Shown one piece after another: positions 1 through 9,134 of a stretch of 64,000 nucleotides of DNA; the stretch's first letter is position 1; each line of letters starts with the position of its first letter. The DNA comes from Acinetobacter vivianii (GTDB lineage: Bacteria > Pseudomonadota > Gammaproteobacteria > Pseudomonadales > Moraxellaceae), in NCBI RefSeq assembly GCF_014635885.1, contig NZ_BMDR01000005.1:1-64000 (forward strand). The letters are read 5' to 3'. The translations under genes were made by a program, and so were the position numbers. Below the pieces are notes generated by a model. The model saw only the letters and a program-made list of their open reading frames with translations. It had not been told where the DNA came from and did no database searches.

Positions 1-125
1 TCGATAAGTCCATCAATCAGTTCAGCGGGTTGTCCTGCGGTGCCGAAGCCACCAATCATGATGGTTGCTCCATCCTTGATCTGTGACAGTGCCTCGGTCA
101 ATGAGAGCTTACTTTTATCAATCAT
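1..125 (-). CDS. catI: 3-oxoadipate CoA-transferase subunit A, N-terminus only
   Basis: The last gene of the minus-strand cat series runs off the left edge, so only the first ~41 codons are present. They read MIDKSKLSLTEALSQI, then a Gly-rich DGATIMIGGFGTAGQP stretch typical of the N-terminus of CoA-transferase alpha subunits. The family (CatI/PcaI) moves CoA from succinyl-CoA to 3-oxoadipate as a heterodimer with subunit B. Its place downstream of catB-catC-catA supports the catechol-branch name catI, but PcaI cannot be told apart on this fragment. A terminator-like structure separates it from catA. Confidence 0.8.
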   Translation of the reverse strand, partial: MIDKSKLSLTEALSQIKDGATIMIGGFGTAGQPAELIDGLI

Positions 126-145
126 AAGGCCAACCTTTGATACAT

Positions 146-217
146 GTTTTTAAATTTCTATACATGCCTGTTTTCATCAAAACTTTCATCACACGCGATG
201 CATAGAAATTTAAAAAC
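146..217 (-). repeat. 20 bp inverted repeat between catA and catI
   Basis: Arms at 146-165 and 198-217 are complementary over 20 bases with one mismatch (core GTTTTTAAATTTCTAT) around a 32-base spacer. The right arm includes the T-tract of the catA terminator, so the two RNA structures share sequence. It may stabilise a 3' end or compete with the terminator; this role is inferred. Confidence 0.6.
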
Positions 218-239
218 CGTGAGCTAATGAATAGCTCAC
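212..239 (-). terminator. Rho-independent terminator after catA
   Basis: Read on the minus strand, 17 bases past the catA stop, there is a perfect 8 bp stem (GTGAGCTA/TAGCTCAC, loop TTCAT) followed by GGTTTTT. It lies inside the catA-catI gap, so some transcripts should end before the CoA-transferase genes. Confidence 0.7.
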
Positions 240-255
240 AGTCATTTTTAGGGGA

Positions 256-1176
256 TTAAGCACCAACGCGACGACGTTCAACTTCTGAACTCGGCGCACC
301 TGCATGTTCTTTAACCAATTCGACATTAAAAGTAATGTGCTTGAATGGTTTGTTGAGACCACGACGAGCAATTTCTGCTTCATCTGTTACATCAACAGCA
401 GTTGCGATAAGGCCTTCACGTGTTGCAAATGCGAAGTCATCCCAAAGGTATTGATCGCCTTCAATATTGAACTGTGTGGTTAATTTGCGATAGCCCGGCG
501 CAGAGACAAAATAATGGACGTGAGAAGGGCGGTTACCATGACGACCTAATAGGTTCAGTACCGCTTGCGTAGTACCTTCTGGTGGGCAACCATAGCCTAC
601 AGGCATGGTGGTTTGTGCAACATAGTGACCATTTGCATCAGAAAGAATAGTACGGCGTAAATTGAAGTCTGACTGCGATTTATCAAAGAATGAATAGTTA
701 CCTAAGCTATTGGCATGCCACACTTCGACTTTAGCACCTTCGATAATATTGCCTTCAGGATCTGTCACTGTGCCTTCAATAAATAAGGTATCCACTTTGT
801 CTGATTCAGAGCCATCATCCATACGGGCAAAACCAACGGATTCAGGTGCACCTGCGACATAAAGTGGGCCTTCAATGGTACGTGGTGTGCCACCCGTAAT
901 GCCTGCTTTGGCATCTGCTTCATCGGCACGTAAATCAAGATAATGCTCTAAACCTAAGCCAGCAGCCAGTAATCCAAGTTCATTGGCCTGACCTGCATCG
1001 GTAAAATACTCAAGACCTTTCCATAGTTCACTTTGCGAGATGTCCAGATCTTCAATCGCCTGAAAAAGATCACCGAGCAGACGAACTACAATTTGTTGTA
1101 CACGTGGATTGACTTCACCTGTCGCGGTATCCACATTCATTTTTTTAACCAGTGCATCGATTTCTTGACGGTTCAT
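256..1176 (-). CDS. catA: Catechol 1,2-dioxygenase
   Basis: Intradiol ring-cleaving dioxygenase converting catechol and O2 to cis,cis-muconate, the entry step of the catechol branch of the beta-ketoadipate pathway; cytosolic, Fe(III)-dependent. The reading frame is open further upstream, but the start at 1176 (MNRQEIDALV) has a good TCAGGAGA ribosome site just before it, giving 306 residues, the usual length. An N-terminal helical dimerisation part is followed by the beta-sandwich catalytic domain. The four expected iron ligands are visible: Tyr161 (in HANSLGNYSF), Tyr195 (in PVGYGCP), His219 and His221 (in RPSHVHYF). It lies 119 bp downstream of catC in the same orientation and is followed by a terminator. 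In ADP1 catA is elsewhere, whereas here it sits in the catBC operon. Confidence 0.96.
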   Translation of the reverse strand: MNRQEIDALVKKMNVDTATGEVNPRVQQIVVRLLGDLFQAIEDLDISQSELWKGLEYFTDAGQANELGLLAAGLGLEHYLDLRADEADAKAGITGGTPRTIEGPLYVAGAPESVGFARMDDGSESDKVDTLFIEGTVTDPEGNIIEGAKVEVWHANSLGNYSFFDKSQSDFNLRRTILSDANGHYVAQTTMPVGYGCPPEGTTQAVLNLLGRHGNRPSHVHYFVSAPGYRKLTTQFNIEGDQYLWDDFAFATREGLIATAVDVTDEAEIARRGLNKPFKHITFNVELVKEHAGAPSSEVERRRVGA

Positions 1177-1295
1177 ACATATTCTCCTGAAGTATGATAA
1201 TTTTTGGTGGCTAGCGAACTGGCTATTTTTGCTGGTTCCTTGGCTCGCCACATTCCTTGTTCAAATTCTGTTTTAACTTTGCCTGCTATGCGCGT

Positions 1296-1586
1296 TTAGC
1301 TGTCATCTTCACGAATGGCAGAGGGATGGCGATTTAAAGCCATCACTTCAATATTCATGTAGGGATATAAAGGCAGTCCCTGCAAAATAGTGTGTAATTC
1401 CTCATTACTTTCCACATCAAAAATACTGATGTTTGAGTATTGTCCCGTGATGCGCCAGATATGACGCCATTTACCTTGACGCTGTAAGTCTTGTGAATAA
1501 GCCTTTTCCACGGCTTTAATTTCATTGGCTTTTTCAGCTGGCATATCGAGGGGGATCTTTACATCCATTCGTACTTGGAAAAGCAT
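1296..1586 (-). CDS. catC: Muconolactone delta-isomerase
   Basis: A 96-residue protein of the small muconolactone isomerase family. It converts (+)-muconolactone to 3-oxoadipate enol-lactone and forms a cytosolic decamer in characterised relatives. The N-terminus MLFQVRMDVKIP and the later WRHIWRITGQYSNISIFDV stretch are characteristic of the family, and the length is normal. It begins 14 bp after the catB stop, so the two are surely co-transcribed, with catA next. The catC-catA gap (119 bp) holds an imperfect hairpin around 1206-1252. Confidence 0.95.
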   Translation of the reverse strand: MLFQVRMDVKIPLDMPAEKANEIKAVEKAYSQDLQRQGKWRHIWRITGQYSNISIFDVESNEELHTILQGLPLYPYMNIEVMALNRHPSAIREDDS

Positions 1587-1600
1587 GTCAACTCCTTGAA

Positions 1601-2710
1601 TTATTGACGACGCAGGTTGTCGATTTTGTCTTGATCCAGTTCAATGCCGAGGCCAGGACCTGTTGGAATCTTGAGTTCAAAATTGCCATATTGAAGTGGT
1701 GTTTTTAAAATTTCTTCCGTGAGTAGCAGTGGGCCAAACAGTTCCGTGCCAGCGGCTAAATTGCTAAAGGTAGAGAATGCATGTGCAGAGGCAATGGTAC
1801 CAACAGGCCCTTCAAGCATGGTGCCGCCATAGAGGTCAATCCCTGCCAGATTGGCGACTTTTGCAACGTCGCAGGCTTCGATCAGACCGCCAGATTGTGC
1901 AATTTTTACCGCAAACACTGAGGCTGCATTCGTCTTTGCCAGACAATAAGCACTTTGCGGCCCTGTTAACGATTCATCGGCCATAATGGCAATATCAAAC
2001 TTACGGGTCAGACGTTGCATGGCATCAATATTATGAATTGCACACGGTTGCTCGATCAGATCAACACCGCCATCCTGAAGCATTTGAATCCCTTTAATCG
2101 CATTCAGTTCAGACCAGGCACGATTGACATCAACACGAATTGAAACATCCTTACCTAATGCCTTTTTAATGGCCAGAACATGTTCAACATCTTGTTCCAC
2201 CGGACGTGAACCAATTTTTAATTTGAAAATATTATGGCGCTTTAGCTCAACCATTTTTTGTGCTTCAGCAATATCTTTTTCGGTATTGCCAGAAGCAAGT
2301 ACCCAAAGTACAGGCACGCTATCACGTAAGCGTCCACCGAGGACTTCACTGAGTGGCAGCCCTAAACGTTGTGCCTGAATATCCAGCAAGGCTGTCTGGA
2401 TGGCGCATTTGGCAAAACGGTTACCATTGATATTTTGTTGAATAATTTTTAGGGTTTGTGCCACATTAAAACCATCCAGCGTTTTTAACAATGGCGAAAA
2501 GTACTGCTCAATATTGGTTTTGACACTTTCAGGACTTTCTTCCCCATAACCCAAACCACCAATGGTCGTCGCTTCACCCCAACCAATAAAACCATCTGCT
2601 GTCGTGATTTTAATCAGTACTAAGGTTTGGGTTTGCATGGTTGCAACCGCCATCTTATGTGGACGGATGGTTGGAATCTCGACAAGTAAGGTTTCTATGG
2701 ATTTATACAT
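1601..2710 (-). CDS. catB: Muconate cycloisomerase
   Basis: Enolase-superfamily enzyme that turns cis,cis-muconate into (+)-muconolactone, second step of the catechol branch. At 369 residues it has family length. Active-site residues fall where expected: Lys163 and Lys165 (KLKIG), metal ligands Asp194 (RVDVN), Glu220 (LIEQP) and Asp245 (MADES), and Lys269 (FAVKIAQSGG). These sit at a constant offset from the residues known in the Pseudomonas putida enzyme. It is the first gene of catBCA and is divergent from catM. The shared 104 bp control region contains a perfect CatM/BenM-type operator, so muconate-induced activation is likely. Confidence 0.95.
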   Translation of the reverse strand: MYKSIETLLVEIPTIRPHKMAVATMQTQTLVLIKITTADGFIGWGEATTIGGLGYGEESPESVKTNIEQYFSPLLKTLDGFNVAQTLKIIQQNINGNRFAKCAIQTALLDIQAQRLGLPLSEVLGGRLRDSVPVLWVLASGNTEKDIAEAQKMVELKRHNIFKLKIGSRPVEQDVEHVLAIKKALGKDVSIRVDVNRAWSELNAIKGIQMLQDGGVDLIEQPCAIHNIDAMQRLTRKFDIAIMADESLTGPQSAYCLAKTNAASVFAVKIAQSGGLIEACDVAKVANLAGIDLYGGTMLEGPVGTIASAHAFSTFSNLAAGTELFGPLLLTEEILKTPLQYGNFELKIPTGPGLGIELDQDKIDNLRRQ

Positions 2711-2794
2711 CTTTGGTATTTCTTCAATCTTTGCCTATTTACATACCCTAAATTAATGTAATATTTAGAACTAGGCTGAATTTGGTATTTTTAG

Positions 2795-2809
2795 ATACTT
2801 AAAAGGTAT
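2795..2809. promoter_or_regulatory. CatM/BenM-type operator between catB and catM
   Basis: The 15 bases ATAC-TTAAAAG-GTAT fit exactly the ATAC-N7-GTAT dyad that CatM and BenM bind in Acinetobacter. It ends 5 bp before the catM start codon, so binding could repress catM, and it lies 85-100 bp upstream of the catB start, a normal place for a LysR activator site. A weaker ATAC half-site is at 2743. Binding itself is inferred. Confidence 0.8.
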
Positions 2810-2814
2810 ATTAA

Positions 2815-3732
<918 letters not shown>

Positions 3733-3760
3733 TGCAATCTCAAAAAAACAATTATTCAGG

Positions 3761-3785
3761 AGCGGTCATAAGGACCGCTTTTTTG
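3761..3785 (+). terminator. Terminator after catM
   Basis: A perfect 7 bp stem AGCGGTC/GACCGCT with a 5-base loop is followed directly by a T6 run, 29 bp past the catM stop. Confidence 0.85.
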
Positions 3786-3816
3786 ATGCAATATGATGAT
3801 GAGCACAATAAAACCA

Positions 3817-3885
3817 GACTTAAAAGGTATAACTATATACTTCACTATGCATAGAAAAATCACATTAATTATTCAAATAATAAAA
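3817..3885 (+). repeat. Duplicated promoter-like element, copy A
   Basis: About 69 bp nearly identical to 5682-5748. Its core, ACTTAAAAGGTATA, is shared with the catM operator, including the seven-base spacer TTAAAAG and the GTAT half; only the first half-site differs (AGAC instead of ATAC). A second dyad, GTATA-ACTA-TATAC, follows directly. This copy lies 383 bp upstream of the serine hydrolase gene. A role as a regulator site or promoter is inferred from recurrence and placement. Confidence 0.6.
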
Positions 3886-4267
3886 TTAAGTCAACTACTC
3901 GTATTTTAATATTTCAAACAAGTCATTTGTATTTGATATACAGAACAATAGCTTTGGGTTGGTAGCGCTCTATTTAACTTAGAAAATGATGTTGCTCTTA
4001 TATTAATCATAAAAATGAATGAGTTGTGAAGTTTAACCAGCCACAATTAAATGATGACGATGTTTTTGAATAGATCAATTGAATAGAAATAAGAATGAAA
4101 TATTTTCTATTCTTTAATCCATATTTAAATTTCAAGTAACTAATTTTAAAAACATTTTTTTAATGTGTCTGCAAACCAACCAATGATAACCGTTTTATAG
4201 GAAGATCACGGACGACAATGTTGTGGCGAATGGTTGAGTCAATTAACTAAAAATCTACTAAGGGAAA
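3886..4267. other. Long AT-rich leader before the hydrolase gene
   Basis: No convincing gene is seen in these 382 bp. They separate copy A of the duplicated element from the hydrolase start. An 11-codon frame at about 4219-4251 has no good ribosome site and is not called. Confidence 0.5.
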
Positions 4268-5569
4268 ATGGAGATGAAAATCGCAAAAATTAGTTTACTG
4301 TTGGGCGGTATGATCGCCAGCAGTATCACATGTGCGGAATATAGTTGTCAGCAGCTTGGACTAAAAGATTGTCCTACGACAGTCGATCAGGAATTACCTA
4401 ACCCACATGAAATGCTCACATGGACACAAAAACAGCGGGTGATTGGTTTCCGAAATACCTTCCGCATTTATGATGGCAGTGTTTTTCATCCAGATCAGAA
4501 AAATGTACTGGCGTTACCAAAGTTAAAGAGTGGAATAACAAATAACGATATCCATTATTCTGTCGACGGTAAAAATTACCGTTTAAATGATTATCTAAAA
4601 AATCAAAATGTTGCAGGTTTAATTATTTTAAAAGATGGCAAGATTGCCTATGAATATTATGCACATGGCAATGATGAGACAACGCTATGGACTTCACGTT
4701 CAGTCGCGAAATCTATAGTCGCAACATTGATTGGCGTTGCCATTCAACAAGGAAAAATCAAATCAGTAAATGATCCAATCATTCAATATTTACCTGATTT
4801 AAAAGGAACGGCATGGGAAAAAGTGACACTGAAACAATTAATGCAACATACCTCCGGCGTTGAATGGAATGAAAACTATAAAGATCCAAATTCAGATTTT
4901 GCAAAGATGACCTATTGTGAGGCTGTAAAAGATCCTGAAGCATGCGTATATAAAAATGTGAAACATCTGAAAGCTAAATATAAGCCGGGAACGGTTTGGT
5001 CATATAATACGGGGGGCGCATATCTTGTTGGTAAAGTATTAGAAGCTGCAACTCATGAAAATATTGCTAAATATCTAGAAAATAATGTCTGGAAGCGTGT
5101 CGGTATGGAGCGAGAAGGCGTATGGCAATCTTATGAACGCAATAAGATTGATATGGGCGGGCATGGTTTTAATGCAACTTTGCGTGATTATGCACGTTTT
5201 GGGCAATTTATCTTAAATGAAGGTCGTGTTTCTAATGGAGATAAAATGTTGCCTGAAAATTGGACGGCAATAGCGACTCAATGGAATCAGGCCAAAGGTT
5301 CAGTTACTAAAAATTATCCAAAGGGAACGTATGGTTTTCAGTGGTGGAATTCACAAGCCAAGCGAGGTTCACCTTTGACGACTCCGCATGCTGACTCAAC
5401 ATTCTGGGGCCTTGGAATCTTTGGACAAATGTTAGGAATTAACCCGAAAGACAAGATTGTCATGATACAATGGAGCACATGGGAAACAGCACTACCATCA
5501 GCCCAATTAGATAATGAAAAAAGTTTATTCTTCAATGCCGTAAGCAAGCATCTGACAGAGAAAAAATAA
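4268..5569 (+). CDS. Secreted serine hydrolase of the beta-lactamase/NylB type
   Basis: A 433-residue protein with an N-terminal signal sequence (hydrophobic SLLLGGMIASSITCA, ending near residue 23) and a penicillin-binding-protein/class C beta-lactamase fold. The catalytic SxxK motif is Ser145-Val-Ala-Lys148, and Tyr246-Asn-Thr fits the YxN motif. The overall pattern resembles 6-aminohexanoate-dimer hydrolase and EstB-like esterases more than true beta-lactamases, so an amide or ester substrate is more likely than antibiotic resistance. The start at 4268 has AGGG upstream; a second ATG two codons on is less well placed. It precedes an OprD porin that carries the same upstream element, so the two may act on one imported substrate. 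The substrate is unknown. Confidence 0.85.
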   Translation: MEMKIAKISLLLGGMIASSITCAEYSCQQLGLKDCPTTVDQELPNPHEMLTWTQKQRVIGFRNTFRIYDGSVFHPDQKNVLALPKLKSGITNNDIHYSVDGKNYRLNDYLKNQNVAGLIILKDGKIAYEYYAHGNDETTLWTSRSVAKSIVATLIGVAIQQGKIKSVNDPIIQYLPDLKGTAWEKVTLKQLMQHTSGVEWNENYKDPNSDFAKMTYCEAVKDPEACVYKNVKHLKAKYKPGTVWSYNTGGAYLVGKVLEAATHENIAKYLENNVWKRVGMEREGVWQSYERNKIDMGGHGFNATLRDYARFGQFILNEGRVSNGDKMLPENWTAIATQWNQAKGSVTKNYPKGTYGFQWWNSQAKRGSPLTTPHADSTFWGLGIFGQMLGINPKDKIVMIQWSTWETALPSAQLDNEKSLFFNAVSKHLTEKK

Positions 5570-5577
5570 CAGAGAAT

Positions 5578-5607
5578 AAAGGCTATTCTTTATTGGGATA
5601 GTCTTTT
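5578..5607 (+). terminator. Terminator after the serine hydrolase
   Basis: An 11 bp stem with two G-T pairs (AAAGGCTATTC/GGATAGTCTTT, 7-base loop) is followed by TTTTAATTT, just after the stop codon. Confidence 0.6.
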
Positions 5608-5681
5608 AATTTCTATTGTTTCAAAGACTAAGCATTGTTGCAGTATTTAAATACCTTGTATGCATGACGTGGAGTCGATAT

Positions 5682-5748
5682 GACTTAAAAGGTATAACTA
5701 TATACTTCATTATCTATGGAAAATTACATTAATTATTCAAATAATAAA
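5682..5748 (+). repeat. Duplicated promoter-like element, copy B
   Basis: Second copy of the element at 3817-3885, here 142 bp upstream of the OprD porin. The first 26 bases are identical to copy A, and the right end (CATTAATTATTCAAATAATA) is also identical. The few differences are in the middle. Confidence 0.6.
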
Positions 5749-5890
5749 TGCAGCTTAGACTTTTCTTTAAATATATTTTATTGGATTTTGGATATTTAAA
5801 GGAAATGGGAGTTTGGTTTAAATAACAAGGCAAGTAGCAAGACTTTACTTGCAGTAACAAGAATTTTAAATACTCAGGAAAGGATTTCCC

Positions 5891-7156
5891 ATGTTAAAAC
5901 TGAATACGCTGTATAAAGCACAGCGCGTTGCTTTATATACTCTTTTTGGCTGTCTCAATGTCAATGCCGCTTATGCTGATTTCTTGGAAGATAGTGAAAA
6001 GAGTATTTATTTACGTAATTTCTATGTCGAGCGTGATTTTAAAGGTACCAATCAAGACTTGGGCAGCTGGTCACAAGGTGTGTCAGGACGTTTCGTATCA
6101 GGTTATACCGACACACCGATACAAGTCGGTTTGGATTTAGGCTTTCAATATGCGCTGCGTTTAAATGACCGTTATGATGAACGGTTAGATACGGTGTTTA
6201 AATATGATCAGCATGAGCGACGCCAAGAACGTGATTACTTAAAGCTCGGTGCGACCTTAAAACTAAAATATCAAAATACAGAGCTGAAAGTGGGGGAGCT
6301 TTTTCCTAAAACATCTGTTTTATTTATTGATGACTCACGACAACTGGTTACGACCTATGCGGGGGCAATGTTAGAAAATAAAGATGTGAAGAATCTAAAA
6401 ATATCTGCGGGACGTTTTACTCATGTCAATGCACGCGATGATGATGAGTATAGAAAATTCACATTAGGTAACTCGACAGATCCAGCGAAAAGAAGCGATG
6501 GACTCAATTTTCTAGGGCTAGACTATAATTTTACGCCGAATTTATCTGGGGCTTACTGGTTTGGCCAGCTCGAGGATATTTACCAACAACATTATGTCAA
6601 TGCTGCCTATACAGAGCAGGTTAAAAACAGCAAGTTAAAAGTTGATGCGCGCTATTTTAATTATAAAGAGGACGGCGACGCTTACTTTGGTGATATTGAT
6701 ACTCAATCAATTGGCTTGCAAGCCAGTGTCCAGAATGGGCCACATACCATTGTGACAGGTCTGCAAAAGCATATGGGAGAGGACAATATTCCACTGTTAA
6801 ATGGTTACGTTCCTCAAGCCTATTTACAGAGTTGGTCTACTATTGCTTTTTACAAAGCAAAAGAATTGACGTGGCATATCTTATATAGTTATGACTTTAA
6901 GGATCATGGCGTACCTGGGCTAAAACTGACCTTACGTTATCTGAATGGTAGTGAAATTTATCGGGAAGGTTTTGAGGACAATAAAGAAACCGAGAAAAAT
7001 GTCATTATCAATTACACCGTACCTGAAGGAAAATTCAAAGGTCTTGGTTTCGAATGGCGACATATTCGTGCTGATATTAAATATGGTGCAGGAAATAATC
7101 CGGGAACTGATTTTGTAGAAAATCGAATTTTGTCGACTTATACCTTTAAGTTTTAA
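5891..7156 (+). CDS. OprD-family outer-membrane porin
   Basis: A 421-residue outer-membrane channel with a signal peptide ending near NAAYA (residues ~25-29). Typical OprD features follow: an early LRNFYVERDFKG strand, a WSQGVSGRFVSGYT stretch, and a C-terminal aromatic STYTFKF that fits the outer-membrane assembly signal. The ribosome site AGGAAAGGA is well placed. OprD-family porins (BenF, VanP, OpdK and relatives) often bring in aromatic acids or small acids. Nearness to the cat genes and the CatM-like upstream element suggest an aromatic substrate or the product of the neighbouring hydrolase, but specificity cannot be read from sequence. Confidence 0.88.
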   Translation: MLKLNTLYKAQRVALYTLFGCLNVNAAYADFLEDSEKSIYLRNFYVERDFKGTNQDLGSWSQGVSGRFVSGYTDTPIQVGLDLGFQYALRLNDRYDERLDTVFKYDQHERRQERDYLKLGATLKLKYQNTELKVGELFPKTSVLFIDDSRQLVTTYAGAMLENKDVKNLKISAGRFTHVNARDDDEYRKFTLGNSTDPAKRSDGLNFLGLDYNFTPNLSGAYWFGQLEDIYQQHYVNAAYTEQVKNSKLKVDARYFNYKEDGDAYFGDIDTQSIGLQASVQNGPHTIVTGLQKHMGEDNIPLLNGYVPQAYLQSWSTIAFYKAKELTWHILYSYDFKDHGVPGLKLTLRYLNGSEIYREGFEDNKETEKNVIINYTVPEGKFKGLGFEWRHIRADIKYGAGNNPGTDFVENRILSTYTFKF

Positions 7157-7256
7157 TTGAAATGATATTCTGCTTTATTGAGGGATATTATTTTATTCAC
7201 TATTATTCTAATGGTTAAATAGAGAGCTAATATTTTAGTCATATAACTGTTAAATT

Positions 7257-7410
7257 AATTTCTAGTTGAAGAATCTCTTTTCATTTGCGCTGATCTGAGA
7301 AAGTTTAACAATTAATCTTCAACTAGAAATTTGAATAGTGAATCATGTTTTCACTATATTCTCTAAGGAATTCTCAAGCGTTATTGGTCTCTCCTTTTTA
7401 ATTTCTAGTT
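7257..7410. repeat. Inverted repeat with a third partial copy upstream of a LysR gene
   Basis: Arms at 7257-7272 and 7316-7331 are perfect 16 bp complements (AATTTCTAGTTGAAGA). An 11 bp partial copy, AATTTCTAGTT, recurs at 7400-7410. All lie in the 567 bp, very AT-rich gap between the porin and the LysR gene. Spaced related copies fit regulator binding sites; no gene is seen in the gap. Confidence 0.55.
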
Positions 7411-7723
7411 AAAAAACGAAGCTCAATATAACATTAAAAAAACAGGGGTATTTTTGAAATAAATTCACTTAATTGTTTCCCATATGGAATCAATAATGAG
7501 AATTTATCTTATTTTGTAGTGTTTTTAAGACTGTTTGTTGAGTAAATGTAAACATAAGGTGGTTTCTATTTATCTGGATGAGCTTATTAAACATTAAAGT
7601 TTAGTTTTTTCATCACTTTAAATTTTTAATTAAAAAATTCAACCAATCATGAGTTAATAATAAAACCCTATTTTTTTAATTGTTGTTCCATATAATTCAC
7701 AAAATTTAATTTGTGGTTTTTTT

Positions 7724-8611
7724 ATGATCAGTGCAAGAGAGTTGGAAATTTTTGTTTATTCCGCTGAAAATTTAAACCTTAAAATCGTTGCTGAGAATCT
7801 CGGAGTAAGTCAGTCAGTCATTTCTAAAAATATTAGCAGACTCGAGGAAAAAATTGGATTTATGCTATTTGATAGAAAAGCAAGACCTTTACAGCTGACA
7901 CCATTAGGACATAAATTTTATTTTAAAGCATTTCATGTATTGGCTGAATTGAAACAGCTCAGTAATTTTCAGTTTTTGAATGAAAATATACAGGAAGTAA
8001 AAACAGATTTTGACTTAAGAGTGGGCATTCCACATACATTAAATAGTAGTTTATCTCCATACATTGTCGATGCTTTTGAGCAAGTTGAAATTGTGAATGG
8101 ATGGGGGAAAAGCTTAATTCTATTATTGAATGACCATGAAATTGATACAGTAGTCATTTTATTGCCTACGAGCCAGATACCAGACAGTAAAGAGAACTGG
8201 TCTTTGTTGGGAACCGTGCCGCTGGTGATTATTGGGCGTAAAGAAATGGTGCGAGAGTATAAGAGTCTAGATGACTGTAATCGTACGGGCTGGGTGTTAA
8301 ATCCAGAAGGATGTGGTTTCAGAGTAGATTTAAATAATCGACTGATGAGCCAAGGGAAAAAGCTACATATCAGACATGAAATTTTTGGCACCAAATCACA
8401 GTTAGATTTTGTAGAGAAATATGAAGGCATTGGCTTGGTTCCACAGCCGTTTTTTGAATATTACAATGAACTGAATAACACCTTGGCGGTACTGGATATT
8501 CAGGATTTCAGGTCGGAAATGTATGTGTTTTTAGTGGCTAGGCCAAATGTACCGCAAGATAAGTTAAGCAAAGTGATGGAAATCATTAAGCATCGATTTA
8601 AGTTTGATTGA
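7724..8611 (+). CDS. LysR-family transcriptional regulator
   Basis: A 295-residue LysR-type regulator. The N-terminal helix-turn-helix is MISARELEIFVYSAENLN with the recognition region LGVSQSVISKNISRLE; the periplasmic-binding-like effector domain begins near residue 90. The partner genes and effector are not known. The nearest candidates for control are the OprD porin and serine hydrolase upstream on the same strand. The long upstream gap with 16 bp inverted repeats may hold its operators. No ribosome site is evident before the ATG, and the gene is AT-rich compared with the cat genes, perhaps hinting at a separate history. Confidence 0.9.
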   Translation: MISARELEIFVYSAENLNLKIVAENLGVSQSVISKNISRLEEKIGFMLFDRKARPLQLTPLGHKFYFKAFHVLAELKQLSNFQFLNENIQEVKTDFDLRVGIPHTLNSSLSPYIVDAFEQVEIVNGWGKSLILLLNDHEIDTVVILLPTSQIPDSKENWSLLGTVPLVIIGRKEMVREYKSLDDCNRTGWVLNPEGCGFRVDLNNRLMSQGKKLHIRHEIFGTKSQLDFVEKYEGIGLVPQPFFEYYNELNNTLAVLDIQDFRSEMYVFLVARPNVPQDKLSKVMEIIKHRFKFD

Positions 8612-8815
8612 GGGAAGGCCATTCATGAATAGATGTATGGATGAGCTCTTCAATTGTTAACTGACAGAATAAGTTCCTTTTGATCCATGTAGTAAATAAA
8701 ATTTTATACGGTTCACTCCATTTTATTAATTAAAACAAATAACTATATATTTAAAAAATAGTTTTTAGACAATTTTTTCTCACTGTTCAAAGCTTAAACA
8801 TCAGCATTTTTATAA

Positions 8816-8840
8816 AATAATGATAATTATTATCATTATT
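8816..8840. promoter_or_regulatory. Fur box
   Basis: A perfect 25-base palindrome (centre 8828) whose inner 15 bases TGATAATTATTATCA fit the 7-1-7 Fur consensus exactly. It lies about 300 bp upstream of the DUF3649/PepSY operon and should make that operon iron-repressed. Confidence 0.85.
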
Positions 8841-9134
8841 GTTCTTTTTGTTGATTTTGTGTATTATTCGTTGAATTTTTTAAGGATAAATTAAGATTGA
8901 TCTAAATTTATTCTCATTTTTACCTGAGAAAAGGATGTGCAGGCAATTGCCTACCTTAAGTTACGAAAGGTAGAAATTTAGAATGAGATGAGCGGTGACA
9001 CAACATTGGCATTGTCCATGCGTGGATCTGTGATTTCTCAAATGATTTAAATCTTAATTTTTCTTATAGACCGCTCTCCTGAATATAGAAGTGTTGTTGA
9101 TTTCAAACGATCAGCAGTTTTCTTGGTATCTCTT
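8841..9134. other. Leader region of the iron operon
   Basis: No gene is seen. It includes a 12 bp perfect palindrome AGGCAATTGCCT at 8941-8952 and, just after, a small hairpin CTACCTT/AAGGTAG. Together they could form structure in the 5' leader. Confidence 0.4.

Noticed and set aside
1177..1251. N-terminal extension of CatA
   Set aside because: The frame is open upstream, but the extra residues do not match the family and the ribosome site TCAGGAG points to the start at 1176.
4219..4251. Short frame upstream of the hydrolase
   Set aside because: Eleven codons with no good ribosome site and unremarkable composition.
4268..5569. Beta-lactamase resistance gene
   Set aside because: It has the SxxK fold, but the sequence resembles NylB/EstB-like hydrolases, and it sits in a catabolic context.
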